Positions 1-8,555 of a stretch of 64,000 bases of DNA are shown here, in pieces. The number at the start of each line of letters is the position of its first letter. The stretch's first letter is position 1. The DNA is from Duganella sp. Root336D2 (GTDB taxonomy: Bacteria; Pseudomonadota; Gammaproteobacteria; Burkholderiales; Burkholderiaceae_D), in contig NZ_LMDB01000012.1 in NCBI RefSeq assembly GCF_001425005.1, positions 124,001 to 188,000 on the forward strand, written 5' to 3'. A program made the translations under genes and the position numbers. The notes under the pieces were generated by a model. That model was not told the origin of the DNA and made no database searches. It saw nothing but the letters and a program-made list of their open reading frames with translations.

Positions 1-1
1 C

Positions 2-1120
2 CAGGAAGAGCTGGTGGCGCAGCGCGGTATTGAAATCGGCGTGCAGCAGGCCGTCAACCGCCTGGTGATCGCCCATTCGGCCGACGGCATCGTGGTGGTG
101 GGGCCGGACGGCACTATCCATATGAGCAACCCGGCGGCGCAGCAGATGCTGGGCGGCGCCACGCAGATGCTGGACGGCACGGCGCTGCAGCCGCTGGCAA
201 TCGCCTACGAGGCCTGGCGCAGCGACCCGCAGCAGGCCAGCGCCTTTATCACCATCAAACCGTTCGACGACCCGGAACAGGAGGATTTGACAGCCGCCTG
301 GAATTCACGGCGCGACGTGGCGCTGCATTTGAAGTTGCGTTTTGCCGCCGCCGACACCAACGGCCTGGATGTGGAGCGCAACGTGATTTTCCTGGAAGAC
401 GTCACGGGCATCGAGGAAAAGGCGCAGCAGCTCAAGCTGGCCTCGATGGGCCGCCTGACAGCCAGCATCGCGCATGAAGTGCGCAATCCGCTGTCGGCGA
501 TCGGCCACGCCAATTCGCTGCTGGAAGAGGATTTGCAGGCGCCGGTGCACAAGCGCCTGCTGAAGATCATCAGCGACAATGTGGCGCGCGTGAACCGCAT
601 GGTGGAAGACATCCTGCAGCTCTCGCGCAAGGCGCAAAGCCACCACGAACCGATGGAGCTGGAAGCCTTCCTCAACGAGCTGAAGGCGGAGTTCGACGAG
701 ACCCATAAGCTGGAGCGCAAGATCGTGTGCCTGGGCGGCATGCGCCAGGTGATGGTGCGCTTCGACCCCTTGCACCTGCGCGAAGTGCTGATCAACCTGC
801 TCAACAACGCGGTACGCTATGCCAGCGGCACGCCGGCCAGTATCCGCGTCTTCATCGTGCAGGTGGCCGGCCGGCCGCTGGAATTGCACGTGCAGGACGA
901 TGGCCCCGGTATTTCGCCGCAGGTGCGGGCCCACCTGTTCGAGCCGTTTTATACAACATCGAGCAAAGGCACGGGGCTGGGCCTGTATCTGGCGCGCGAA
1001 TTGTGCTTGAATAACGAAGCCATGCTGGATTACGAGCACCGTTTCGAAGCCAGCGTGACAGAGGGCGGCGCGCGCAAGTCGAGCGGCCGCTTTGTAATTA
1101 CATTTGCGAAAAACACATGA
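2..1120 (+). CDS. pilS: PilS sensor histidine kinase, 3' part (5' end outside window)
   Basis: The reading frame is open to the left edge, so the N-terminal membrane segments expected of PilS lie outside. What remains is a PAS-like domain (roughly the first 100 residues), a HisKA dimerisation domain with the phospho-accepting histidine in the motif AHEVRNPLSAIG, and a HATPase domain with an N-box (LINLLNNAVRYA), G1 box DDGPGI and G2 box GTGLGL. PilS is known to phosphorylate PilR and so control sigma-54-dependent pilin transcription. The identity is supported by the adjoining pilR, whose ATG overlaps this stop codon as ATGA, which suggests translational coupling. The gene name is inferred from context plus architecture; a generic NtrB-type kinase is the alternative. 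Confidence 0.88.
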   Translation, partial: QEELVAQRGIEIGVQQAVNRLVIAHSADGIVVVGPDGTIHMSNPAAQQMLGGATQMLDGTALQPLAIAYEAWRSDPQQASAFITIKPFDDPEQEDLTAAWNSRRDVALHLKLRFAAADTNGLDVERNVIFLEDVTGIEEKAQQLKLASMGRLTASIAHEVRNPLSAIGHANSLLEEDLQAPVHKRLLKIISDNVARVNRMVEDILQLSRKAQSHHEPMELEAFLNELKAEFDETHKLERKIVCLGGMRQVMVRFDPLHLREVLINLLNNAVRYASGTPASIRVFIVQVAGRPLELHVQDDGPGISPQVRAHLFEPFYTTSSKGTGLGLYLARELCLNNEAMLDYEHRFEASVTEGGARKSSGRFVITFAKNT

Positions 1121-2634
1121 CTTCTCCACGTGTCCTGGTCGTTGACGATGAAGCCGACCTGCGCGAATTGCTGGAAATTACCCTGCTGAGGATGGGGCTG
1201 GACGTGGACAGCACCGAAACCCTTCAGCAAGCGCGCCAGCTCTTTGCCGAAAAAGATTTCCAACTGGTGCTGACCGACATGCGCCTGCCGGACGGCCTTG
1301 GGCTGGACCTGGTGCGCGAGGTGTCGGCCAGCGGCAAGAACATCCCGATTGCGGTGGTCACGGCCTTCGGCAGCGCTGAAAATGCCGTGGTGGCGCTGAA
1401 GGCGGGTGCTTTCGACTATGTCAGCAAGCCGGTGCAGCTGGAGCAGTTGCGCATCCTGGTGCAGTCGGCCTTGAAGGTCAGCGACAGCGCCCCTGCGGCG
1501 GCCCCGGCGCGCGGCCAGCCGCAAAGCCGGCTGCGCGGCGGTTCCGCTGCGATCCAGGCCCTGCGCGCCCAGATTGCCCGGCTGGCGCGTTCCATGGCGC
1601 CGATTGCCATCAATGGCGAATCGGGCAGCGGCAAGGAACTGGCGGCGCGCGAAATCCACGCCCAGAGCTCGCGCGCGGACAAGCCCTTTATAGCCGTCAA
1701 CTGCGGCGCCATACCGGAAGCGCTGATGGAGGCGGAGTTCTTCGGCTACCGCAAGGGCGCTTTTACCGGCGCGGCCGACGAGCGCGATGGCTTCTTCCAG
1801 GCTGCCAATGGCGGCACCCTGATGCTGGACGAGGTGGCCGACCTGCCGCTGGCCATGCAGGTCAAGCTGCTGCGCGCGATCCAGGAGCGGCGGGTGCGCA
1901 AGATCGGCGCCACGGCCGAAGAGCCGGTCGACGTGCGGATCATCTCCGCCACCCACAAGAACCTGGAAAAGCTGGTGGAGCAGGGCCTGTTCCGGCAGGA
2001 TTTGTTCTACCGCCTGAACGTGATCGAGCTGCGCCTGGCGCCGCTGCGCGAACGGCTCGATGACCTGGATGAGCTGGTGGAAGCGATCCTGGCGCGGCTT
2101 GGCAGCTTTGAGCACAAGGTGGTGCTGGCGCCTGGCGTGCTGGATGTATTGAAGGGCTATTCTTTCCCGGGCAATGTGCGGGAGCTGGAAAATATCCTGG
2201 AGCGCGCGCTGGCGTTCTCCAACGATGGCGTGATCTCGGCGGAAGACCTGGCGCTGAAGGGCGGCAGCCTGGCCCCGGCCGCGCCAACCGCCTCACTGGC
2301 CGCCGCGCCAGCGGCTGCGCCGGCCGCTCCCGCCGGCCCGGCAGCGGGCCAGCCGGCCAGCCCGCTGCCCAGCACGCCAGCGGCGGCAAGCGTGGCGGCC
2401 GAAGCCCCGCTAACGGAGGCGCCTGCCGGTGAGCCGGCCATGCCGCCGTTGCCGGTGTTCGACGTCCTGCCCAGCAACCTGCCGGCCTACCTGGAGGCAG
2501 TCGAGCGCGACATCCTTACCCGCGCCCTGGCCCAGACCAATTACAACCGCACCCAGGCCGCCCAGCTGCTGGGCATCAGCTTCCGCCAGCTGCGCTACCA
2601 GATGCAGAAGCTGAACATCCAGGATCCGAGCTAG
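1117..2634 (+). CDS. pilR: PilR sigma-54-dependent response regulator
   Basis: A 505-residue NtrC-family activator. The receiver domain covers residues 1-120 with acidic D10/D11, phospho-acceptor D54 in LTDMRLPDG, and the conserved lysine in SKPVQ. A central AAA+ domain (about 150-385) has Walker A GESGSGKE, the GAFTGA loop that contacts sigma-54, and a Walker B in LMLDEVADL. A Fis-type helix-turn-helix closes the protein (NYNRTQAAQLLGISFRQLRY). Between AAA+ and HTH lies an Ala/Pro-rich linker of about 80 residues, which makes the protein longer than typical PilR of about 450 residues. It is the partner of the upstream PilS kinase; its main known target, pilA, is not in this window. Confidence 0.92.
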   Translation: MTSPRVLVVDDEADLRELLEITLLRMGLDVDSTETLQQARQLFAEKDFQLVLTDMRLPDGLGLDLVREVSASGKNIPIAVVTAFGSAENAVVALKAGAFDYVSKPVQLEQLRILVQSALKVSDSAPAAAPARGQPQSRLRGGSAAIQALRAQIARLARSMAPIAINGESGSGKELAAREIHAQSSRADKPFIAVNCGAIPEALMEAEFFGYRKGAFTGAADERDGFFQAANGGTLMLDEVADLPLAMQVKLLRAIQERRVRKIGATAEEPVDVRIISATHKNLEKLVEQGLFRQDLFYRLNVIELRLAPLRERLDDLDELVEAILARLGSFEHKVVLAPGVLDVLKGYSFPGNVRELENILERALAFSNDGVISAEDLALKGGSLAPAAPTASLAAAPAAAPAAPAGPAAGQPASPLPSTPAAASVAAEAPLTEAPAGEPAMPPLPVFDVLPSNLPAYLEAVERDILTRALAQTNYNRTQAAQLLGISFRQLRYQMQKLNIQDPS

Positions 2635-2669
2635 CCAATCGGGCGGCGGGGCAGCCGCCGCCCGATTGG
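2635..2669 (+). terminator. Perfect hairpin after pilR
   Basis: A 15-bp perfect inverted repeat (2635-2649 with 2655-2669) and a 5-nt loop begins immediately after the pilR stop. It is GC-rich but lacks a T-tract, so it may act as a weak or Rho-assisted terminator or as a 3'-end stabiliser. A TATAAT hexamer follows at 2672-2677, without a convincing -35. Confidence 0.6.
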
Positions 2670-2872
2670 TCTATAATCCCGGTCCGCCGCTAAAAACCCC
2701 ATCTTTGCTGTAGCGTTTTCGCCAACGCACAACTCTGTGCTGCGTTGCAACATTGCTTATTAAATCAGCAGGGAAAAAGCAGTGTTAGTGCTTGCTCACC
2801 GTCGATCGCCTGTAGCGATGGGGGATATCAAAAGTCAATAAGAAATCGTGGTCTAAACGAAAAAATTTCACC
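2670..2872. other. pilR-nrdA intergenic region, distal part
   Basis: The gap between pilR and nrdA spans 2635-2970. The distal part is AT-richer than the flanks and holds no credible gene. A short open frame at 2745-2981 has no ribosome binding site and no recognisable content. The functional elements I can identify are the nrdA promoter and NrdR boxes downstream of position 2872. Confidence 0.5.
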
Positions 2873-2901
2873 TTGTACGATCCGGATCCCGTCACTACAA
2901 T
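2873..2901 (+). promoter_or_regulatory. Predicted nrdA promoter
   Basis: A -35-like TTGTAC (2873-2878) and a -10 TACAAT (2896-2901) are separated by exactly 17 bp. The -10 lies inside the first NrdR box, so repressor binding would block RNA polymerase. The -35 is weak; the call depends mostly on the -10, the spacing and the NrdR boxes. Confidence 0.6.
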
Positions 2902-2906
2902 TAGTG
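2893..2906 (+). promoter_or_regulatory. NrdR box 1
   Basis: CACTACAATTAGTG fits the known palindromic NrdR consensus (CACTA..TAGTG type). NrdR is an ATP/dATP-sensing repressor of ribonucleotide reductase genes. This box overlaps the predicted -10 of nrdA. Confidence 0.8.
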
Positions 2907-2923
2907 GACAGAATTCGATGGTT

Positions 2924-2937
2924 CACTAGATATAGTG
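2924..2937 (+). promoter_or_regulatory. NrdR box 2
   Basis: CACTAGATATAGTG is a near-perfect palindrome matching the NrdR consensus. Its centre is 31 bp from the centre of box 1, about three helical turns, the spacing known for paired NrdR sites that bind cooperatively on one DNA face. Confidence 0.87.
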
Positions 2938-2970
2938 GTCATAAACAAATACTGAATACGCGGAGCATAA

Positions 2971-5862
2971 ATGCAATCTAATCAAGATATTTCCACCACG
3001 CAGGCGCCTCACGTGCCTGTTTCCGCTGGCGAAACTGCCGGCGGCGTCGCTGTTTCCGCTAGCCAACTGGCCGACTACCGCATCATCCGCCGCAACGGCG
3101 CCGTGGTAGCTTTCGAGCCATCCAAGATCGCCGTGGCAATGACCAAGGCTTTCCTGGCAGTGAACGGCGGCCAGGGTGCGGCGTCCGCCCGCATCCGCGA
3201 ACTGGTGGAAGAATTGACCCAGAAAGTGGTGACCGCGCTGATGCGCCACCAGCCAACCGGCGGCACCTTCCATATCGAAGACGTGCAAGACCAGGTTGAA
3301 CTGGCCCTGATGCGCTCCGGCGAACACGATGTGGCGCGTTCCTACGTGCTGTACCGCGCCAAGCACATGGAAGAACGCCGCCTGAAGAAAGAAGCTGCCG
3401 GCGCCGCCGCCGCCGCTGAACCGCAGATCAACGTCACCGAGAACGGCGTTGCCCGTCCGCTGGTGATGCAGGAAGTGCGCGACCTGATCGGCGCCGCCTG
3501 CAAGGGCCTGGAAAAGCACGTCGATGCCGACGCCATCCTGGCCGAAACCGTGAAAAACCTGTACGACGGCGTGCCGGTCGAAGAACTGCACAAGTCCGCC
3601 ATCCTGGCTGCCCGCGCGCTGATGGAAAAGGACCCTGCGTACTCCCAGGTGACCGCCCGCATCCTGCTGCACACCATCCGTAAGGAAGTGTTCGGCAAGG
3701 AAGTGCCGCAAGCCGGCGCCGCCGCTGCCTACATCGAGTACTTCCCGCAGTACATCGCCAAAGGCATTGCCGCTGAACTGCTGAACGAAGAACTGGGCAA
3801 GTTCGACCTGGCCAAGCTGGCCAAGGCCCTGGTGGCCGACCGCGACCTGCAGTTCGGCTATATCGGCCTGCAAACCCTGTACGACCGCTACTTCCTGCAC
3901 GTGCGCGATGTGCGCATCGAAATGCCGCAGGCCTTCTACATGCGCGTCGCCATGGGCCTGGCCCTGAACGAAAGCGACCGCGAAGCGCGCGCCATCGAGT
4001 TCTACAACCTGCTGTCGACCTTCGACTTCATGTCGTCGACCCCGACCCTTTTCAACTCCGGCACCCAGCGTTCGCAGCTGTCCTCCTGCTACCTGACCAC
4101 CGTGTCCGACGACCTGGAAGGCATCTACGACGCCATCAAGGAAAACGCACTGCTGGCCAAATTTGCCGGCGGCCTGGGCAACGACTGGACCCCGGTGCGC
4201 GCACTGGGCGCCCACATCAAGGGCACCAATGGCAAGTCGCAAGGCGTGGTGCCGTTCCTGAAAGTGGTGAACGACACCGCGGTGGCAGTGAACCAGGGCG
4301 GCAAGCGCAAAGGTGCAGTCTGCGCCTACCTGGAAACCTGGCACATGGACATCGAGGAATTCCTCGACCTGCGCAAGAACACCGGCGACGACCGCCGCCG
4401 CACCCACGACATGAATACCGCGAACTGGATTCCGGACCTGTTCATGAAGCGCGTGATGGAAAAATCGCACTGGACCCTGTTCTCGCCGTCCGAAACGCCT
4501 GACCTGCACGACAAAGTCGGCAAGGCCTTCGAAGAAGCCTACGTCGGCTACGAAGCCAAAGCCGCTGCCGGCGAAATCCGCGTGTTCAAGAAGATCGAAG
4601 CGCTGGACCTGTGGCGCAAGATGCTGTCGATGCTGTTCGAAACCGGCCACCCATGGATCACCTTCAAGGATCCGTGCAACATCCGTTCGCCGCAGCAGCA
4701 CGTGGGCGTGGTCCACAGCTCGAACCTGTGCACCGAGATCACCCTGAACACCAACGAAGACGAAATCGCCGTCTGCAACCTGGGTTCCGTGAACATGCCT
4801 GCCCACATGAAAGAGGGCAAGATCGATCACGTCAAGCTGCAGAAGACCATCCGCACCGCAATGCGCATGCTGGACAACGTCATCGACATCAACTACTACG
4901 CAGTGGAGAAAGCACGTAACGCCAACATGCGCCACCGTCCGGTCGGCATGGGCGTGATGGGCTTCCAGGACTGCCTGCACATGATGCGCGTACCGTACGC
5001 CTCGATGGAAGCGGTGCAGTTCGCCGACACCTCGATGGAAGCCGTCTGCTACTACGCCTACCTGGCGTCGACCGAACTGGCCGAAGAGCGCGGCAAGTAC
5101 GAGTCGTACGAGGGTTCCCTGTGGTCGCGCGGCATCCTGCCGCAAGACTCCGTGCGCCTGCTGGCGGAACAGCGCGGCGGCTACCTGGAGCAGGACCTGT
5201 CGTCCGCGATGGACTGGACCCCGGTACGTGAACGCATCGCCAAGTTCGGCATGCGTAACTCGAACTGCGTAGCGATCGCCCCGACCGCCACCATTTCGAA
5301 CATCATCGGCGTGTCGGCTTGCATCGAACCGACCTTCCAGAACCTGTACGTGAAGTCCAACCTGTCCGGCGAATTCACCGAGATCAACGCCTACCTGGTG
5401 CGCGACCTGAAAGCGCGCGACCTGTGGGACGAGGTGATGATCGCCGACCTGAAGTACTTCGACGGCTCGCTGAGCAAGATCGACCGCGCACCGCAAGACC
5501 TGCGCGATATCTACGCCACCGCGTTCGAAGTGTCGCCAAGCTGGCTGGTGGAAGCCGCATCGCGCCGCCAGAAGTGGATCGACCAGGCCCAGTCGCTGAA
5601 CATCTACATGGCAGGCGCATCCGGCAAGACCCTGGACGAAACCTACAAGCTGGCATGGCTGCGCGGCCTGAAGACCACCTACTACCTGCGCACCATCGCT
5701 GCATCGCACATGGAGAAGTCGACTTCCCGTACCGGCGCCCTGAACGCCGTGTCCGCGAACGTGCCGGACGCCCCGGCGGCAGTAGCTGCCGAGCCAGATG
5801 GCGCCGCCTGCTACCTGCGTCCTGGTGACGACGGTTTCGAGGAATGCGAAGCCTGCCAGTAA
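2971..5862 (+). CDS. nrdA: Class Ia ribonucleoside-diphosphate reductase, alpha subunit
   Basis: A 963-residue large subunit that reduces ribonucleoside diphosphates to deoxyribonucleotides in the cytoplasm, with NrdB supplying the tyrosyl radical. Two ATP-cone domains are visible in tandem (about 30-130 and 150-240); the first should be the allosteric activity site for ATP/dATP. The catalytic barrel carries the N-x-C-x-E active-site triad at 585-589 (NLCTE) and the first redox cysteine in QLSSCYL. The C-terminus ends in a CxxC pair (ECEACQ) that shuttles electrons from thioredoxin or glutaredoxin. It is longer than the E. coli enzyme of about 760 residues because of the second cone and N-terminal tail. 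The ATG has a GGAG-type ribosome binding site at 2962-2965. Regulation by NrdR is predicted from the two upstream boxes. A 178-bp gap with palindromic repeats separates it from nrdB. Confidence 0.97.
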   Translation: MQSNQDISTTQAPHVPVSAGETAGGVAVSASQLADYRIIRRNGAVVAFEPSKIAVAMTKAFLAVNGGQGAASARIRELVEELTQKVVTALMRHQPTGGTFHIEDVQDQVELALMRSGEHDVARSYVLYRAKHMEERRLKKEAAGAAAAAEPQINVTENGVARPLVMQEVRDLIGAACKGLEKHVDADAILAETVKNLYDGVPVEELHKSAILAARALMEKDPAYSQVTARILLHTIRKEVFGKEVPQAGAAAAYIEYFPQYIAKGIAAELLNEELGKFDLAKLAKALVADRDLQFGYIGLQTLYDRYFLHVRDVRIEMPQAFYMRVAMGLALNESDREARAIEFYNLLSTFDFMSSTPTLFNSGTQRSQLSSCYLTTVSDDLEGIYDAIKENALLAKFAGGLGNDWTPVRALGAHIKGTNGKSQGVVPFLKVVNDTAVAVNQGGKRKGAVCAYLETWHMDIEEFLDLRKNTGDDRRRTHDMNTANWIPDLFMKRVMEKSHWTLFSPSETPDLHDKVGKAFEEAYVGYEAKAAAGEIRVFKKIEALDLWRKMLSMLFETGHPWITFKDPCNIRSPQQHVGVVHSSNLCTEITLNTNEDEIAVCNLGSVNMPAHMKEGKIDHVKLQKTIRTAMRMLDNVIDINYYAVEKARNANMRHRPVGMGVMGFQDCLHMMRVPYASMEAVQFADTSMEAVCYYAYLASTELAEERGKYESYEGSLWSRGILPQDSVRLLAEQRGGYLEQDLSSAMDWTPVRERIAKFGMRNSNCVAIAPTATISNIIGVSACIEPTFQNLYVKSNLSGEFTEINAYLVRDLKARDLWDEVMIADLKYFDGSLSKIDRAPQDLRDIYATAFEVSPSWLVEAASRRQKWIDQAQSLNIYMAGASGKTLDETYKLAWLRGLKTTYYLRTIAASHMEKSTSRTGALNAVSANVPDAPAAVAAEPDGAACYLRPGDDGFEECEACQ

Positions 5863-5881
5863 TACAATAGATACATCGTTA

Positions 5882-5920
5882 AAACCGGCAAAGCAGTGTC
5901 AGACCCGCAGGGTCTGACAC
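5882..5920. repeat. Palindromic repeat, copy A-left
   Basis: This copy contains a perfect 11-bp hairpin stem (5896-5906 with 5910-5920) around a 3-nt loop, preceded by an AAACCGG flank. It is an inverted near-copy of the element at 5973-6011, about 50 bp away, and belongs to the same family as the repeats at 33366 and 41942. Confidence 0.85.
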
Positions 5921-5972
5921 TTGCTGAGCAAAGTTCGCGGCTTGAAAAGTATCGCCGGCCGTTGAGCAGACG

Positions 5973-6011
5973 GTGTCTGACCCTGCGGGTCAGACACCGG
6001 TTTACCGGTTT
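5973..6011. repeat. Palindromic repeat, copy A-right
   Basis: A 12-bp perfect stem (5972-5983 with 5987-5998) with a 3-nt loop is followed by the flank GGTTTACCGGTTT. Read on the other strand it matches copy A-left over its 39 bp with few differences. The pair forms a REP/REPIN-like doublet inside the nrdA-nrdB transcription unit, ending about 30 bp before the nrdB start. Confidence 0.87.
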
Positions 6012-6040
6012 AAAAAAGTAAATCAAAGAGGAAAAAACAA

Positions 6041-7147
6041 ATGCTATCCTGGGACGATGAAGCCGCGGCCGCCCCGCGCCAAACCCCACCACAGGGCGCC
6101 ACAGCCGAAGCCAGCGCCGACCAAGTCGCACTGCGCGTGAACGCCGACGACAAGCGCGTCATCAACGGCCAGACTGACGTCAACCAGCTGGTCCCATTCA
6201 AATACAAATGGGCCTGGGACAAGTACCTGGCCGGCTGCGCCAACCACTGGATGCCGCAGGAAGTGAACATGCAGCGCGACATCGAGCTGTGGAAGAACCC
6301 GAACGGCCTGTCCGAAGACGAGCGCCGCCTGGTCAAGCGTAACCTGGGCTTCTTCGTTACCGCCGACTCGCTGGCCGCCAACAACATCGTGCTGGGCACC
6401 TACCGCCATATCACCGCTCCCGAGTGCCGCCAGTACCTGCTGCGCCAGGCGTTTGAAGAAGCGATCCACACCCACGCCTACCAGTACATCGTCGAGTCCC
6501 TCGGCCTGGACGAGCAGGAGATCTTCAACGCCTATAACGAAGTAGCGTCGATCCGCGACAAGGACCAGTTCCTGATCCCGTTCATCAACGTGCTGACCGA
6601 ACCGACCTTCAAGACCGGCACCCTGGAGACCGACCAGCAGCTGCTGAAGTCCCTGATCGTGTTTGCCTGCCTGATGGAAGGCCTGTTCTTCTACGTCGGC
6701 TTCACCCAGATCCTGGCGCTGGGCCGCCAGAACAAGATGATGGGCGCCGCCGAACAGTACCAGTACATCCTGCGCGACGAATCGATGCACTGCAACTTCG
6801 GTATCGACCTGATCAACACCATCAAGCTGGAAAACCCGCAACTGTGGACCCCGGCCTTCAAGGAAGAGATCAAAGCCCTGTTCCTGGAAGCTGTCGAACT
6901 GGAATACCGCTACGCCGAAGACACCATGCCACGTGGCGTGCTGGGCCTGAACGCAGCCATGTTCAAAGGCTACCTGCGCTTTATCGCTAACCGCCGTGCG
7001 ACCCAGATCGGCCTGGAAACCCTGTTCGACCAGGACGAGAATCCATTCCCATGGATGTCGGAAATGATCGACCTGAAGAAGGAACGTAACTTCTTCGAAA
7101 CCCGCGTGACCGAGTACCAGACCGGTGGCGCGCTGAGCTGGGATTAA
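6041..7147 (+). CDS. nrdB: Class Ia ribonucleoside-diphosphate reductase, beta subunit
   Basis: A 368-residue radical-generating subunit. The carboxylate/histidine di-iron ligands are recognisable in the helices carrying [11 protein letters not shown] and [11 protein letters not shown]. The N-terminal residues include a short Ala/Pro-rich stretch. It partners NrdA to make dNTP precursors. The ATG at 6041 follows an AGAGGAA ribosome binding site, which agrees with the start. It should be co-transcribed with nrdA from the NrdR-controlled promoter, although the hairpin doublet between them could tune the subunit ratio. A terminator with a T-tract follows at 7190. Confidence 0.96.
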   Translation: MLSWDDEAAAAPRQTPPQGATAEASADQVALRVNADDKRVINGQTDVNQLVPFKYKWAWDKYLAGCANHWMPQEVNMQRDIELWKNPNGLSEDERRLVKRNLGFFVTADSLAANNIVLGTYRHITAPECRQYLLRQAFEEAIHTHAYQYIVESLGLDEQEIFNAYNEVASIRDKDQFLIPFINVLTEPTFKTGTLETDQQLLKSLIVFACLMEGLFFYVGFTQILALGRQNKMMGAAEQYQYILRDESMHCNFGIDLINTIKLENPQLWTPAFKEEIKALFLEAVELEYRYAEDTMPRGVLGLNAAMFKGYLRFIANRRATQIGLETLFDQDENPFPWMSEMIDLKKERNFFETRVTEYQTGGALSWD

Positions 7148-7189
7148 TCTCGCATCGTCGTCCGATGCCATTCGTCATGTGATGAATCC

Positions 7190-7225
7190 AAAAGGCCTCT
7201 TGGTGAGAATCAAGGGGCTTTTTTT
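7190..7225 (+). terminator. Rho-independent terminator of nrdAB
   Basis: An 11-bp stem (7191-7202 with 7211-7221, with one bulged G and one G-U pair) runs into a seven-T tract (7219-7225). The downstream insertion sequence is placed in this tract and its 8-bp target duplication restores the tract on the far side. Confidence 0.8.
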
Positions 7226-7226
7226 A
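7219..7226. repeat. Target-site duplication, left copy
   Basis: TTTTTTTA directly abuts the left inverted repeat of the insertion sequence and is identical to 8545-8552. Eight base pairs is the usual duplication length for ISL3-family elements. Confidence 0.85.
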
Positions 7227-7248
7227 GGTTCTTCACGGATTACCGGGA
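7227..7248. repeat. Terminal inverted repeat, left
   Basis: This 22-bp end matches the right end with 20 of 22 identical bases when one is reverse-complemented. It overlaps the last codons of the transposase. Confidence 0.9.
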
Positions 7249-8438
7249 AACGCGGCTTTGATCTTCAAGAAGAAGAATTCGGAGTCGCGATACCCATAAG
7301 CCATCCGCTTCATTACCTTGATCCGATTGTTAATCCCTTCAAGCTGTCCGGTATGCATTGGCCAGTGCATCCGGGCCAGAATGCCTTTCCAGTACAAAGC
7401 AAGACGTCTGGCAAAGCGCTTTAGAGGTTCGATTGCACTGGCTTTTGCCATGTGCTGCCATGATCTCCAGGCGGCGCGCCAGCACCAGGGATTGGTAGGC
7501 TGCCAGAGTTCTTTCAAGCTTGCCTTCATTACGTAGACGGTCATTAGAGCTTGGTTTGCCTCGAGAAGTTCGGCCAACTTGGGAGCTTGATCTGGCGGTA
7601 CGTTGCCTGGATTGCGCAGCAGCAGCCACCGCGCTCGCTTCACGTACTGACGGCCCGCTTTGTCGTCGCGCAGCCGATTTGCCTCATCGACCCGTACTCG
7701 ATCAATGACCTCGCGACCATATTTGGCGATGACATGGAACAGGTCGTAGACGACTTTGGCCTGGCGGCAATGGCATTTCACTTCCAGATCGAAGGCGGTG
7801 TTCATATCCATGGCCACGGCACGGATACGCCGGCAGCGCTCGGGACCTAACCACGCAAAAAACGGTCGAATGGCCTCTCGACTACGCCCTTCACAGACCC
7901 AGATGACGCGTCGAGTGTCAGCATCTAGTACGACCGTGGCGTAGCGATGGCCTTTAAACAGGGCAAATTCATCCATGACCAGCCTGGTTGGCTGGGGTGG
8001 CGGCAATGCCGCCACCCTACGTTCCAGGTCTTGGCGATGAATTTGATGAACCGTGCCCCAGTGAAGGCCGGTAAGTTGGCAAACATGGGCGATTGGCAGC
8101 TTCTCACTCCATTGAGCGACGAACTCCGCCAAACGGCGTGACACCCGAGCATGGCGATCCAGCCAGCTGATTCGCTGGGTGCAACAGCGGCAGCAGGTCG
8201 CGCAGCGCAATCTATTGACTGCAATAGTGAGAAACACAGGCAATCCCGCCATCGGCAAATCACGCACCGTACGCCATGTGGTTTCATGGATGCACGATGC
8301 ACTGGCTCCGCAGTGGGAACAAATCAGCGCGTACGCAGGATCAGCTGCCAGCCTTACTTGCAACTGATTGCCGACGACATCCAGAGAGGAAACGAGAAAG
8401 CCTTCCCAGAATGGGAGGCTGAGTCTATGATTTGACAT
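7233..8438 (-). CDS. ISL3-family transposase
   Basis: A 401-residue DDE transposase. The N-terminal part has a cysteine-rich zinc-finger region (CSHCG followed by CATCCRCC), then a helix-turn-helix-like stretch around residues 100-135. The catalytic DDE core includes the aspartates in RLVMDEFA and AVAMDMNTAF and the glutamate in GQLEGINNRIK. The length and motif order match intact ISL3 transposases, and there is no frameshift. It fills almost the whole element. Its stop lies inside the left terminal repeat, which is common in this family. It catalyses cut-and-paste movement of the flanking inverted repeats. Confidence 0.93.
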   Translation of the reverse strand: MSNHRLSLPFWEGFLVSSLDVVGNQLQVRLAADPAYALICSHCGASASCIHETTWRTVRDLPMAGLPVFLTIAVNRLRCATCCRCCTQRISWLDRHARVSRRLAEFVAQWSEKLPIAHVCQLTGLHWGTVHQIHRQDLERRVAALPPPQPTRLVMDEFALFKGHRYATVVLDADTRRVIWVCEGRSREAIRPFFAWLGPERCRRIRAVAMDMNTAFDLEVKCHCRQAKVVYDLFHVIAKYGREVIDRVRVDEANRLRDDKAGRQYVKRARWLLLRNPGNVPPDQAPKLAELLEANQALMTVYVMKASLKELWQPTNPWCWRAAWRSWQHMAKASAIEPLKRFARRLALYWKGILARMHWPMHTGQLEGINNRIKVMKRMAYGYRDSEFFFLKIKAAFPGNP

Positions 8439-8522
8439 GAGAGCAGTGGGTTGGTTAGTGGGTTTGGTCGCACAAACACAATAACTCTTCCTTACTGCTC
8501 TCTTGCGTTTACAGCTCGGTCA

Positions 8523-8544
8523 TCCCGGTAATCCGCGATGAACC
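8523..8544. repeat. Terminal inverted repeat, right
   Basis: This is the right 22-bp end of the element, on the transposase 5' side. About 85 bp separate it from the transposase start, enough room for the element's own promoter. Confidence 0.9.
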
Positions 8545-8552
8545 TTTTTTTA
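8545..8552. repeat. Target-site duplication, right copy
   Basis: TTTTTTTA is identical to 7219-7226. It marks the original insertion point and lies 4 bp from the stop codon of the next minus-strand gene. Confidence 0.85.
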
Positions 8553-8555
8553 CGA

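Larger units (their letters stand above)
7227..8544 (-). mobile_element. Complete ISL3-family insertion sequence, 1318 bp
   Basis: The element is bounded by terminal inverted repeats at 7227-7248 and 8523-8544. These are 22 bp with two mismatches, starting GGTTCTTCACGGATTACC and GGTTCATCGCGGATTACC. A single intact transposase gene fills the interior on the minus strand. Identical 8-bp direct repeats (TTTTTTTA) flank it. Intact ends, gene and duplication together indicate a recent insertion. The original target was the T-tract of the nrdB terminator. Confidence 0.93.

Noticed and set aside
2745-2981. 78-codon frame upstream of nrdA
   Set aside because: It overlaps the promoter, the NrdR boxes and the nrdA start and has no ribosome binding site.
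2926-5709. 927-codon open frame opposite nrdA
   Set aside because: It is the antisense of an unmistakable nrdA, with skewed His/Val/Gln composition and no known domain.
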